Source of the DNA: Schlesneria paludicola DSM 18645
GTDB taxonomy: Bacteria > Planctomycetota > Planctomycetia > Planctomycetales > Planctomycetaceae
DNA length: 64,000 nucleotides
Assembly: GCF_000255655.1 (NCBI RefSeq)
Contig: NZ_JH636435.1
Coordinates: 62,001-126,000, forward strand
Direction: 5' to 3'
In this document: positions 54,167 to 63,024 of the stretch, piece after piece
Layout of the letters: each line of letters starts with the position of its first letter
Numbering within the stretch: position 1 is the stretch's first letter
The notes under the pieces: model-generated
What the model was told of the DNA's origin: nothing
The model's database searches: none
The model's input: only the letters and a program-made list of their open reading frames with translations
Position numbers and translations under genes: made by a program

Positions 54167-55156
54167 TTATTCCGCTGGGGCGGGGGGCCGTCGCTGATTC
54201 CAGATCAAGCCGAGCGTTCCGAGTGCATAGAATGTGTATTCGACATCGGTCGCTTGGTCCCACGCAGCGGCTCGAAATCCACCGTCGGGAAGTTCAAGCG
54301 AGAGGATGAACTGTTCCAGTTGAGACGGATTGAGGAAGTCGACGGCATCCAGGTCGACGCAGGTCAGGTAACCGGTGAACGTGGAGAGGGTGTCCGCGAA
54401 GGGGATTCGGGTGTTCGCCTGGAATCCCCCCTCGCCGCTACGCACATCCCGCAAGAAAGCGAGGACATCGTCACGCAGATGCTTTCCGATGGTTGAGTGC
54501 AACGTCAACACGCCGATCGCGGCGGCGGTGGGGTTTGTTCCGCTCCGTTTCATCGGCGCGATCTCGACAAAACCGCCGTCATCCCGTTGGCGATCTCGCA
54601 TAAATGCAACCAATCGATCGGCATCAGGCAGTGTCTGGCCGATCAATTCGTAGCAGAGCGCCACCAGGAAGGAGTGATACGTGCTTCCCAATGCGCCTTC
54701 ATGCGTTTTGGCATACCCGCCGTCCCTCGATCGAAAGCCTTCCAGGCTGGCGGCAAGACGCGTAGGCCAACTGGTGTCGGCCTGCGCGAGTAGATCGATT
54801 CCGCCCTGTGCTTGGACCATCAATGCTGAGTATAGCCAGCTCACAACGTCAATCACCGTGGCCTGGTGATGCCGGGCGGTGTCCAGATATTGCGCCACAT
54901 GCCTGGCGTCTTCAGGGCGAAACTCTTTCAGTGCCGACAGGGCTCGAATTGCGAACGCGGTATAGTACAGGTCCGATTCGCGACCTTCGTGTTGTTCTTC
55001 CGCGCTTTCTGCCGGCAGGCCGCGTCCGCCGAACCCCCCATCCGCGTTTTGCTGCGTGAGGATGAATTGTCGATGTTTGAGTCGGCGTGCGGCATCCCAG
55101 GCGGACAATCCGCGTGAGACTCGTTCATCCAGTCGGAACAAATAGGGGTGAGCCAT
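54167..55156 (-). CDS. Prenyltransferase/squalene-cyclase-repeat protein (single alpha/alpha domain)
   Basis: About 329 residues of alpha/alpha-toroid repeats of the terpene cyclase/protein prenyltransferase-beta type. Repeats with the QW-like glycine pattern include QNADGGFGGRGLP, RDGGYAKTHEGALGSTYHSF, RQRDDGGFVEIAP, GEGGFQANTRIPFADTLSTF and LPDGGFRAAAWDQATDVEYT. Neither the DxDD acid of class II cyclases nor the D-x-C plus His zinc site of protein prenyltransferases is visible, so it may be a non-catalytic partner or use another chemistry. The ATG at 55156 is only seven bases after the stop of the DUF116-polyprenyl synthase gene, so the two are almost certainly co-translated. Confidence 0.85.
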   Translation of the reverse strand: MAHPYLFRLDERVSRGLSAWDAARRLKHRQFILTQQNADGGFGGRGLPAESAEEQHEGRESDLYYTAFAIRALSALKEFRPEDARHVAQYLDTARHHQATVIDVVSWLYSALMVQAQGGIDLLAQADTSWPTRLAASLEGFRSRDGGYAKTHEGALGSTYHSFLVALCYELIGQTLPDADRLVAFMRDRQRDDGGFVEIAPMKRSGTNPTAAAIGVLTLHSTIGKHLRDDVLAFLRDVRSGEGGFQANTRIPFADTLSTFTGYLTCVDLDAVDFLNPSQLEQFILSLELPDGGFRAAAWDQATDVEYTFYALGTLGLIWNQRRPPAPAE

Positions 55157-55163
55157 ACCAGTT

Positions 55164-57047
55164 TCACGTCGTACCGACAGGGTGACCAATGATCGGCAAT
55201 TGCACCGATAGTGGTACGAGAGTTACCTGGGGGGTGGGCGTCGTCGAGTCGGCCAGCACCGTGTCTGTCAAAAAGTAGAGGAGCTGCCGCAGCGGTTCGG
55301 GCTCAATTGCGTCCGCGAGTGCCTCGGCGCGGCTGCGACATTTGTCCACAAGCGCCTGGGCTTTTTCGAAGACTCCCAGCTTCTGGTAGAGCCGACGCAA
55401 CTGTTCGGCACGAACGGTCGCGGACAGCGGGGCGGTGATCGCTTTCTCCAGTTCGACTCGAATGGGGCCCTTTGCGGCTTCGAGGGCGAGCGCCAGCAGG
55501 ATCGTGGGCTTGGCCATCTCGGCATCGCGCCCGGCCACCATCTTGTTCGGTGCGGCCTCTTCCCAGTCCAGCAGGTCGTTCAAGATCTGAAACCCAACCC
55601 CAATGTGGCGGCTGAACGCCGGAACCATCGCCTCGTAGGCATCCATTGGACCGGCGAGTCGAAGCCCGGCATACAGTGCCGCTTCGAAGGCGGGCGAGGT
55701 CTTCAGGGCGTACAGTTTCATGGCATCAAGGGCGGTCAGCTTGACGGCGTCGGCCCCGGTCCATCGCAGTTCCGCACCTTGTCCCTCGCAAAGTTTCAGG
55801 TGGGCACTGGCGAGCCGATCCAGGATGTCGCTGGCAGCTTCGGCCCCCAGTTCCTTCCGGCTCTGGCTAATCAGACGGTAGCCAAGTCCAATCAGGTAGT
55901 CGCCGATATTGATTGCCGTGGCGACTCCGTAGCGACGATGCAGTGTTTCCTGGCCGTAACGGTAATCGTCATTGTCCTGGATATCGTCGTGGACAAGCGA
56001 TGCCTTATGAAAGGCTTCCATTGCCATGGCGGTTCGGCGGACACCGAGCGAAAATGGCGCGAGATCGTCGTTCGATTGGGCCTGCAGGCCCGCCGCACCG
56101 GTGAGCGCGTCATAGGCGGCCAGAGTGATGAAGGGCCGCAATCGTTTGCCGCCCTGGACGAGCCATTGGCGAGCGACGGATTCCGTTTCAGCCAATAAGG
56201 TGTCGCTGGCGCCCTGTCGTGCCAGGGGCAGGACTTCGTCCAATTGTTCGTCGAACACCTGGTTCGAGGCACGCATCAGGGGGATGTACCCTGATGTCTT
56301 TGAATCTTCCAGGGGCACGTACTTGTCGAGGCAGTGCCAAACCCACGATTCGTCGAGCTTGGTGTTTTTGCAGTCGCCCGAATGGAGCGGTACGGCGTAA
56401 GAAGGGACCCCGGCGAGCAACACCTTGTCGATCGCTTTCTCGAGCACGTTCAAGCACGCGACTCCCAGAATTCCATCAATGTGTCCGGACACAATGATTT
56501 TCAACACGATCGGCGAGCCTTCGGCGACAAGCACCTTGTAGCCCAGTTGTTCGGCGCGGACTTTGTAGTCTGCAATCGAGCAGGCGCCACATTTTTCGCA
56601 ATCCAGGCCGAACTCGTCATATTCCGCAGGGCAGCCATCGGCGTGCTTCAAGCAGTGCGGCAGCAGCAGCAGGCGACGTTCAAATGGAATCGCCAGGAAT
56701 TGCTGCTTCCAGAACGCGTTCCCGACCAGGACCATCGCAAAGCCGAGGAACCCTTCCGGTTGACCAAGTTGCTCAAGCAGTTTGCGGCCGTGGGCTTCCA
56801 GTTCGTTCTTATTAAATGGACGGCGTTTGTCCAGCTGAGTCGCATAGTGCTCGGCCGCTTCCCGGATTTGTTCACGCAGTTCTAGCGTCTCGGGAACCAA
56901 CTTCAAATGGGATGTGCTGCGGCGGCGTGGCTTATCTTCGCTCGTGGGTTTCGATGATTCCGAATCGACGACATTGGGACGAGCCACGTCGGACGCTTTA
57001 GTCTCCTCGTCACCATTAACTGCCGAAGCGTGAGTCGCTGCGATCAT
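55164..57047 (-). CDS. DUF116-polyprenyl diphosphate synthase fusion
   Basis: A 627-residue two-domain protein. Residues about 50-240 form a DUF116 domain with its cysteine-rich signature [12 protein letters not shown] and [19 protein letters not shown] (Cys132, 139, 150, 153, 156), likely to bind an iron-sulfur cluster or metal. Residues about 270-580 form a trans-polyprenyl diphosphate synthase: [18 protein letters not shown], the first Asp-rich motif [13 protein letters not shown] (354-363) and a second altered one, [12 protein letters not shown], where the first Asp is Asn. The N-terminal 50 residues are disordered and charged. The pairing with DUF116 in one chain is unusual. It lies second to last in the five-gene minus-strand cluster. 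Confidence 0.9.
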   Translation of the reverse strand: MIAATHASAVNGDEETKASDVARPNVVDSESSKPTSEDKPRRRSTSHLKLVPETLELREQIREAAEHYATQLDKRRPFNKNELEAHGRKLLEQLGQPEGFLGFAMVLVGNAFWKQQFLAIPFERRLLLLPHCLKHADGCPAEYDEFGLDCEKCGACSIADYKVRAEQLGYKVLVAEGSPIVLKIIVSGHIDGILGVACLNVLEKAIDKVLLAGVPSYAVPLHSGDCKNTKLDESWVWHCLDKYVPLEDSKTSGYIPLMRASNQVFDEQLDEVLPLARQGASDTLLAETESVARQWLVQGGKRLRPFITLAAYDALTGAAGLQAQSNDDLAPFSLGVRRTAMAMEAFHKASLVHDDIQDNDDYRYGQETLHRRYGVATAINIGDYLIGLGYRLISQSRKELGAEAASDILDRLASAHLKLCEGQGAELRWTGADAVKLTALDAMKLYALKTSPAFEAALYAGLRLAGPMDAYEAMVPAFSRHIGVGFQILNDLLDWEEAAPNKMVAGRDAEMAKPTILLALALEAAKGPIRVELEKAITAPLSATVRAEQLRRLYQKLGVFEKAQALVDKCRSRAEALADAIEPEPLRQLLYFLTDTVLADSTTPTPQVTLVPLSVQLPIIGHPVGTT

Positions 57048-57281
57048 GGAGAGCCTTTCAGTGGGCCGGGCAGAACCGCGTCATGCGGCGCTGTTTCGTG
57101 ACGCGAATGGATCTGCGAGGCGTTTCCGGCACAGCCGGTTGAGAATCATTGATGTCGTGGGCAGGAATTCCAGGTCCAAAGCAGGTCAGGGGAAGGTTGA
57201 TTAGTCTGTTGAGACGACGGGGGAGGACCCCTTGCGTCTGGGAATGCAGCAGAGAATCGTCATCATCAAAACGCATTTCCC

Positions 57282-59135
57282 TTATTTCAACAGACTATTC
57301 GCTGGATCAGCCTGCTCGATCGCGCGAGCGAAAGCGGATACCGTAAAGATTATTGGATATAGACGCTCAAAATACCACAGTTTCGCGAAGTAAAGTCCGA
57401 TCGGCGCGGGAACTTGGAACATTTTTGATTCGACTCGTTCCAGCAGCCAGTCGAGTCCGCGTGACGCGGGCACCGAGAATTCAGGTTGGGCGAGTAATAT
57501 TTCCGCAGCCAGGGCGGTTTCTTCTGTTGATGACGGTGTTTCGGCCGCACCGCCCCAGCCGCCGTCCGGATTCTGCACAGAAGCGAGCCATTTGATGGCA
57601 TGTTGTGCCGATTGATCGTGCAATCGGTTCCAGTCACGATACGCCGCCAGAACACGTGCGACGCCATAGACGGGGTTCTCTTCATCCGCAGAGAACTGGT
57701 TTCCAAACCAGAGCGGGAACCATGTTCCGTTCGAATGCTGCGTGCGATCGAGAAACGAAAAGCCCCGTTTGACGGCCATGTTCACACGATGGAGCAGATG
57801 CGGCTCGATCGACGAATGGTCAGATGCGTGCCGCTCATGAAACGTCAGCCAGCCACGCAGGGCCCGTAATGCATGGGCCGTCAGGTCCGGTGTGCTGCGG
57901 TCGAACGGCAGCGCGCCCCATCCACGGCAGAACGTCGGCCACCCGCCATCACGGTTTTGCAAATCGAGTAGCCAGTTGATTCCAGCGAGAAGTGCGGATG
58001 GCAGATTCGGATTTGCCGAGTTGAGTTTGAGTAATGCGAGGATGGCGCCGGGTGTATCATCTGCGTCGGGAACGCCCCCCGAGAGATCCGTCCAAGCCCA
58101 TCCGCCTGGTGCTGCGTTGGTATAGCGATGCACGACGCGGTGCTGCTGGTGCAGCAGCCAGTCGGTGATCGCTTCGGCCTTGAAGCTCGTGATCGATTCA
58201 GGCCGAAGGGCGTTCACGGATAGGGTTGTTACCCATGTCGCCAGATTCGTATCGATGGGCCAACTGCCGTCGGGGCGCACGGAAGCCTGCAGGAATTCGA
58301 TTCCTTTCCGCGCGACCGGATGCTCGTTGAGCCCCATCGCTGCGAGGCTCATCGTGACAAAGCTGGTGAGTGGCGTGGCTTCCAGAAATCCGCCACTTTC
58401 AGGTTGAATCGACTCCAATCGCCGCAGCGTCGGCTTGACCGAGGCTTGTCGAATCCAACGCAGAAGTGGGTTTCGCGATGGCTGGTGATAGTGCCGCACC
58501 TGGCCAATTGCAATCAGTGCGGGCAGGGCGTAGCTCACAACAGGCAGATGAACCCATCGATAGAACCAATGCGGCAACCAACCCAGTTCAAATGGCAATG
58601 GAGTCAACTGGTCCCAAGGCAATAACCCGGCGAGCGCACACTGGGTCAGAATCGGTACCGAAAACGTATGGTCCTTGCCGTAGCGGCGACGGATGGCGTC
58701 GAATCCACCATGATCGTCGAGATACCCTTTCGCACGTAACATGACGTCGTCACACGAACCGCTTGCTGCAAAGCAGGGTGACCCCGCCGCGGAGGGGGCT
58801 AACGCGGCGATTGCATCCGATTTGACCAGATGAAAGCTGGCGTAGACCAGTGTGGCAGTTGAGATATTACTGTGGCTCTTAATCGTATCGCCCCAGCCCC
58901 CATCAGGGTTCTGGCATTGAGCCAGCCACTGCAAGCCACCTTGAATCAGGGGGGCAAATTCGGCGGCTCGTGCTGGGTTTGTCCGTTGAACCAACTGCAG
59001 TGCTGCGATGGCCGTGGCGGTCGAAAGCGGTGACGAGGAAAGTTCCCCTTCCCAGGTTCCGTACGGCCCCGCTTCGCTGAGGAGGCATTTCGCCGCCGCA
59101 TCATATCCGCGGCGAAGGCGGTTCAAATCTGTCAT
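57282..59135 (-). CDS. Class II terpene cyclase (squalene-hopene-cyclase type)
   Basis: About 617 residues with both alpha/alpha domains of squalene-hopene cyclases. The catalytic acid motif DADD is in SGGVPDADDTPGAILALL (about residues 357-360). QW-type repeats are at QNPDGGWGDT near the N-terminus, RPDGSWPIDT, LQNRDGGWPTF and QNPDGGWGGAAETPSSTEET near the C-terminus; WLPHWFYRWVHLPVVSYALP is also typical. The DADD and QW motifs argue for active cationic cyclisation of a polyprenyl chain. No squalene synthase genes (hpnCDE or sqs) lie nearby. The ATG at 59135 lies 13 bases after the ferredoxin gene's stop; a TTG at 59159 overlaps that gene. Confidence 0.9.
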   Translation of the reverse strand: MTDLNRLRRGYDAAAKCLLSEAGPYGTWEGELSSSPLSTATAIAALQLVQRTNPARAAEFAPLIQGGLQWLAQCQNPDGGWGDTIKSHSNISTATLVYASFHLVKSDAIAALAPSAAGSPCFAASGSCDDVMLRAKGYLDDHGGFDAIRRRYGKDHTFSVPILTQCALAGLLPWDQLTPLPFELGWLPHWFYRWVHLPVVSYALPALIAIGQVRHYHQPSRNPLLRWIRQASVKPTLRRLESIQPESGGFLEATPLTSFVTMSLAAMGLNEHPVARKGIEFLQASVRPDGSWPIDTNLATWVTTLSVNALRPESITSFKAEAITDWLLHQQHRVVHRYTNAAPGGWAWTDLSGGVPDADDTPGAILALLKLNSANPNLPSALLAGINWLLDLQNRDGGWPTFCRGWGALPFDRSTPDLTAHALRALRGWLTFHERHASDHSSIEPHLLHRVNMAVKRGFSFLDRTQHSNGTWFPLWFGNQFSADEENPVYGVARVLAAYRDWNRLHDQSAQHAIKWLASVQNPDGGWGGAAETPSSTEETALAAEILLAQPEFSVPASRGLDWLLERVESKMFQVPAPIGLYFAKLWYFERLYPIIFTVSAFARAIEQADPANSLLK

Positions 59136-59148
59136 CCACCCGTCACCA

Positions 59149-60294
59149 TCAAAGGTCAAGCGAATCCAAACCGTCCATCAAGTCGTCGAGATCGTCGCGT
59201 GGTGCGGACTCGGTACCTGTTTGTCGCTTGGGAAGGCCGACTGAGACGCCCACGGCGTCCCGCCCGTCAGCGACGAGTTCGGTGTCTCGTTCGAGAACGG
59301 CCATCTCGAGGGCTGACGGTGCGCCGAACAACTTCGAGAGATCAATCTTGAAGTCATCGACGGTACCACCTTCTGCTCCCGCGATGGCCGGTGTCTTGTG
59401 TTCGGGAAAGACGATCGCGTTCGCGGGGCAAACGCGGCTGCAAGCCGGACACCCTTTCTTACAATTGTCTTCCTGTTCCACGAGAATGCGATCCAGCAAA
59501 TCGACGCCGTAGACGCCGAATAGGCAGAAATCGAGACACTCCATACAGTTCGTACAGCGACTATAGTCGATGACGGGATACCAGCGACGGCGGGTAATGT
59601 CGCCTCCCAAGACGGCTGGCGCCGCGGGGGGGGATGAGCCTGGAATGGCAAGACCCACGTGACTGTTGATCGGCGAATCGGTCGGCTGGATCGCGCTTTC
59701 ACCATTGGAATGGTCGTCGCGATTTGCGTTGGTCGTCGATGAGGCGTGACCATTCGAACCGTTTGAGCTGGAACCGAAGGCGTTCAATGAATCGCCAAAT
59801 AGTCCCGTCAATTGCACCAGAGGGGCCGCCAGCGATTTTGATAGCCGCTCAATTTCATCGAGATAGGTTTTGGGTGACGGATCGTTACGCAGATCAATTG
59901 CGTAAATCAATCGGTTGGGGACATTCACGGCACCAATTCCCTGTGGTGCGGCGGCCTCTGACGTGGCTGCCTCTTCCTCCAGGTCTGCTTCGTCGTCGGT
60001 TTCGACGACATTCAGACGCGATTCACCGACCTGACCTTTCACTCCGTTACGGTCGAGCACCCAACGGATGGCACGGGGATAAAGCCAGCCCAGCACAACC
60101 AGATGACCTTTGAGCGACTTCAACCAGAGCATTCCGGTGTGGTCGTGCGTCAGATCGTAAAGGTTGGGGACGATCGAGACTTCCGCCGTCCCGGAAAGCA
60201 TGAGCTGCGTGGCGATCTCTTCTTCCAGTTGGCGTTTGACCGGATTTTTCCCCGGCGCCTGCGAGATCACGACTGTTAACTTCCGACCGGCCAT
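59149..60294 (-). CDS. Two-cluster ferredoxin-type protein
   Basis: A 381-residue protein with two [4Fe-4S] motifs near residues 247-289: SRCTNCMECLDFCLFG (C-x2-C-x2-C-x3-C) and NCKKGCPACSRVCPANAI (C-x3-C-x2-C-x3-C). The first 130 residues form an alpha/beta domain that I do not recognise (RKLTVVISQAPGKNPVKRQL, LKGHLVVLGWLYPRAIRWVL), separated by an acidic and a Ser/Asn/Gly-rich linker (about 100-235). It is cytoplasmic and presumably a low-potential electron carrier. It lies 24 bases after the lipoyl-carrier gene and 13 bases before the cyclase start. AAAGAG precedes its ATG. Confidence 0.88.
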   Translation of the reverse strand: MAGRKLTVVISQAPGKNPVKRQLEEEIATQLMLSGTAEVSIVPNLYDLTHDHTGMLWLKSLKGHLVVLGWLYPRAIRWVLDRNGVKGQVGESRLNVVETDDEADLEEEAATSEAAAPQGIGAVNVPNRLIYAIDLRNDPSPKTYLDEIERLSKSLAAPLVQLTGLFGDSLNAFGSSSNGSNGHASSTTNANRDDHSNGESAIQPTDSPINSHVGLAIPGSSPPAAPAVLGGDITRRRWYPVIDYSRCTNCMECLDFCLFGVYGVDLLDRILVEQEDNCKKGCPACSRVCPANAIVFPEHKTPAIAGAEGGTVDDFKIDLSKLFGAPSALEMAVLERDTELVADGRDAVGVSVGLPKRQTGTESAPRDDLDDLMDGLDSLDL

Positions 60295-60318
60295 CGGCTG
60301 GCTCTTTCTAAAGCGGCA

Positions 60319-60771
60319 TCATTCGTTGAATTGATTCTTCAGCAACCGTTGAGTTTGCTCCCAACCGGATTCAAGAACCTTGAGGTAATCTTCAGGGGCA
60401 AGCAGGGATGAGTTCGTCGTCATTTCGTACAGCCAGCCCCGCTCGTAGGGATCTGCATTGATGAGCGACGGGTCGTTCAGCAGCGCCTCGTTAAACCGTA
60501 CGATTTGTCCATCCGCAGGAGCGTACATCGTTGACACGGCTTTCGAGCTTTCAATCTCTCCGATCGTTTGCTTTCTTCGAACTTGCGTACCTGGATCGAT
60601 TTGCCAATCCAGAAAATAGACGTCCTGTAACAATCTGACGGCGTACGACGTAAAACCGATTCGCAACACATCCCCTGCGGGTTGTGCCCAGACGTGCGAT
60701 TCAAAGTACCGGCGATCAGCCGGTATGCGGGCCTCAAAATTGCCCATCATGAAGATGTGCGGATCAGTCAT
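60319..60771 (-). CDS. GcvH-like lipoyl-carrier protein
   Basis: A 150-residue protein of the glycine cleavage H/lipoyl-binding family. The fold is visible in YFESHVWAQPAGDVLRIGFT, and the lipoyl lysine is Lys77 in EIESSKAVSTMYAP, matching the ESVKA...Y(S/A)P motif of GcvH. The C-terminal part (GQIVRFNEALLNDPSLINAD, PYERGWLYEM) also fits. No gcvT, gcvP or lipoyl dehydrogenase gene is near. It is the first gene of a close-set run with the ferredoxin and polyprenoid genes, so this is more likely a GcvH-like or LbpA-type carrier serving another pathway than glycine cleavage. Confidence 0.88.
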   Translation of the reverse strand: MTDPHIFMMGNFEARIPADRRYFESHVWAQPAGDVLRIGFTSYAVRLLQDVYFLDWQIDPGTQVRRKQTIGEIESSKAVSTMYAPADGQIVRFNEALLNDPSLINADPYERGWLYEMTTNSSLLAPEDYLKVLESGWEQTQRLLKNQFNE

Positions 60772-60862
60772 AAGCCGGCGCCGAAGTCCATGAGAACATC
60801 TGATAATAGACCGTTGTCATTGAAACGCCACCCGCCCCGCTGGATTTGAGAAAATAACGCTG

Positions 60863-61333
60863 TCAAGGTTTGTCGTTTGTGTCGATGACCGCAGGCGATT
60901 CTGCCGGTGGCTGCAGATTACCCGAGTCGGCCGCGCGTCGAAAGTGCGCGGGCATCGCGGGAGGGGCCGGAGGAGGAAACAGTTTCAAGATCGATTCCAA
61001 TTCGTCCACGCAGCCATTGATCGAGATCACCGCTTGCCGAAAGTTGGTGTGATCTGACGCGTGCGGCGCGTCCTCGCCGAATTGATTTGCCGCCGCGCGA
61101 AGCTTCGAAATCTTTTTTCGCAGTGTCGTCAAATACTCGAACGGTTGATCGACCTTCGATTCGAGTGCCCTGGACGTATCGAATACCGACCGAACAATCT
61201 GCATCAGTTCAGGAAAATCTTCGACGACCTCGCTGTGCTTCACAAATGTCCTGACCATCCAGGCGTGTGCAAAGATGATCTGGCAGCGAGCGACAGCATC
61301 CGCGGCGGACGGCTTCGCGGTGTTGGTCGACAT
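60863..61333 (-). CDS. Helical protein of unknown function
   Basis: A protein of about 156 residues that I do not recognise. It is mostly helical (ARCQIIFAHAWMVRTFVKHS, FEYLTTLRKKISKLRAAANQ), with a long charged helix pair in the middle, and ends in a Pro-rich tail (PPPAPPAMPAHFRR). No signal peptide or cysteines of note. GAGG about ten bases upstream of the ATG at 61333 supports the start. It lies 91 bases upstream of the lipoyl-carrier gene on the same strand and could be the first gene of that transcript. Confidence 0.6.
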   Translation of the reverse strand: MSTNTAKPSAADAVARCQIIFAHAWMVRTFVKHSEVVEDFPELMQIVRSVFDTSRALESKVDQPFEYLTTLRKKISKLRAAANQFGEDAPHASDHTNFRQAVISINGCVDELESILKLFPPPAPPAMPAHFRRAADSGNLQPPAESPAVIDTNDKP

Positions 61334-61852
61334 GGATTGCCTCAAAGTGAAATGTGTTTTGAAGAAAAATGAGCGCCAAGGCGCAATGACGCAAAGTGAA
61401 GATTTTGCGGCAACAGTTTGGTTACGGTTCTCGTGATTCCTTGATGGGTCAGTCGTTCTTTCCTTGCGCCTTTGCGTTTCCTTCTTCTTCTTCTTCTTGC
61501 GATTGCCAGCAACGTCATGAGTTAACCATAGTCATCGGGCGATCGCAATTGCATGCCCCTTTGCCGCCTTCACTTGCGGATCGATACTGTACGGGTGTGA
61601 GGACTTGATTGGCGAGCGCTATCGAGCTTGCGCGTTTTGACGACAGGCCTCTGCCCTGATTCCGAAGGGCGGGGCCGCTTGGATTCCTGCTGCGAACTGC
61701 TATTGTCCGCCATTCCGAGGATCGCATCGTGAGGGACGTCCCTCAATATCAATATCGCGATCGGGCTGTAGGCGAAGCTGGGCCTGAAGAATTGATGTTT
61801 GGACGAATTGGATGGCGGTCGGCCAACGCCGAACTTTCCAGATGGAAATGAA
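61334..61852. other. Intergenic region with short repeats
   Basis: 519 bases between divergent genes. It contains six TTC units in a row (61482-61499) and two partly inverted copies of a short GCGCAA/TTGCGC motif: AAGGCGCAATGACGCAAAG near 61379-61397 and TTGCGCCTTTGCGTTTCC near 61463-61480. No gene was recognised. Confidence 0.5.
61482..61499 (+). repeat. TTC trinucleotide repeat (six units)
   Basis: Six consecutive TTC units lie in the non-coding stretch before the serine hydrolase gene. Such a polypyrimidine run could vary by slippage, but with six units it may simply be chance. Confidence 0.7.
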
Positions 61853-62968
61853 ATGAGTGAAGACGATTTCGGAGTCCGGTTTCCACGAACGCTGGCCGTA
61901 ATTCAGGACGGAGTCGAACGGCAGCTTCATACCGGCTGCCAACTCTACATCTCGCATGCGGGCGATTCGCTGGCCGATTGTGGCGTTGGACTATCTTCGG
62001 CCGGTCAGCCCATGACGGCCGACACCCTCAATATCTGGCTGTCTGCTGGCAAGCCGCTAACGGCAGTTGCCATTCTTCAGCAGTGGGAACTGGGGCGATT
62101 GGAGTTGGATGATCGGGTTGGACGCTTCATTCCCGAGTTCGCTGTCGGTGGTAAAGAGAGCGTCACGATTCGACATCTGTTGACGCATACAGGGGGCTTT
62201 CGACCTGCTGAAACAGGATGGCCCGAGGTGTCCTGGGATGACACGATTCAGCGAATCTGCTCGGCGTCGTTGGAATCCGAATGGGTTGTCGGTCGTACGG
62301 CGGGGTATCACACGACGACCAGTTGGTTCATTCTCGGTGAGATTCTTGTGCGGTTAACGGGCCGTCCCTACGCAGAGGTCATTCGGGAAGGACTGTTCGA
62401 GCCTGTGGGAATGCTGGAGACCTGGGCGGCGTTGACGCCCGAGCAGCATGCTCGTTACGGCGATCGAATCGGTCGCATTGCGGCGCGCGAACGTGGCGAA
62501 CTACAACCGCTGGACTGGCATACCACCGAACGTTGTGCCAAGCCGTCGCCCGGTTCGAACACGCGCGGGCCTATTCGTGAGCTCGGACGGTTCTATGAAA
62601 TGCTGCTCAATCTGGGGCAGGCGAATGGTCGTCGAATTCTCTCGTCTCAAGCGGTCGCCGCATTAACGGCTCGCCATCGAGTTGGCCAGATGGATCTGAC
62701 GCTGGCGCACACCGTCGATTTTGGATTGGGTGTGATTGTCGATTCCAATCTGTATGGAGCCGAGACAGTTCCCTATGGATACGGCCGGTACTGTTCACCT
62801 CGTACATTCGGTCATGGGGGCGCGCAGTCATCGCAAGGGTGGTGCGACCCGGAGCAAGGTCTGGTTGTTGCCTACTACTTCAACGGCCGACCCGGAGAAG
62901 GGCAACACAATCGCCGCGCACGCCAATTGAATGAAGCCATCTATGCCGACCTGAACCTGGTGGACTGA
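61853..62968 (+). CDS. Serine hydrolase (beta-lactamase class C/DD-peptidase family)
   Basis: A penicillin-binding-type serine hydrolase of about 371 residues without an export signal. The nucleophile motif SxxK is SAGK in IWLSAGKPLTAVAILQQWEL. The second motif, normally YxN, is a weak YHT in TAGYHTTTSWFILGEILVRL. The third resembles HxG in FGHGGAQSSQGWCDPEQGLV. SVTIRHLLTHTGGF is diagnostic of the beta-lactamase C-like fold. Substrates in this family range from esters and amides to peptidoglycan peptides. The ATG at 61853 has only a weak site; a TTG at 61799 in the same frame is less likely. Confidence 0.85.
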   Translation: MSEDDFGVRFPRTLAVIQDGVERQLHTGCQLYISHAGDSLADCGVGLSSAGQPMTADTLNIWLSAGKPLTAVAILQQWELGRLELDDRVGRFIPEFAVGGKESVTIRHLLTHTGGFRPAETGWPEVSWDDTIQRICSASLESEWVVGRTAGYHTTTSWFILGEILVRLTGRPYAEVIREGLFEPVGMLETWAALTPEQHARYGDRIGRIAARERGELQPLDWHTTERCAKPSPGSNTRGPIRELGRFYEMLLNLGQANGRRILSSQAVAALTARHRVGQMDLTLAHTVDFGLGVIVDSNLYGAETVPYGYGRYCSPRTFGHGGAQSSQGWCDPEQGLVVAYYFNGRPGEGQHNRRARQLNEAIYADLNLVD

Positions 62969-63024
62969 ATCCCAGTCGACTCGTTGACGGTCGATCGCGA
63001 TCGGACGCGGGCAGGAATCAGGCG

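Noticed and set aside
57282-59159. TTG start at 59159 for the terpene cyclase
   Set aside because: It overlaps the ferredoxin gene's end; the ATG at 59135 gives a normal N-terminus.
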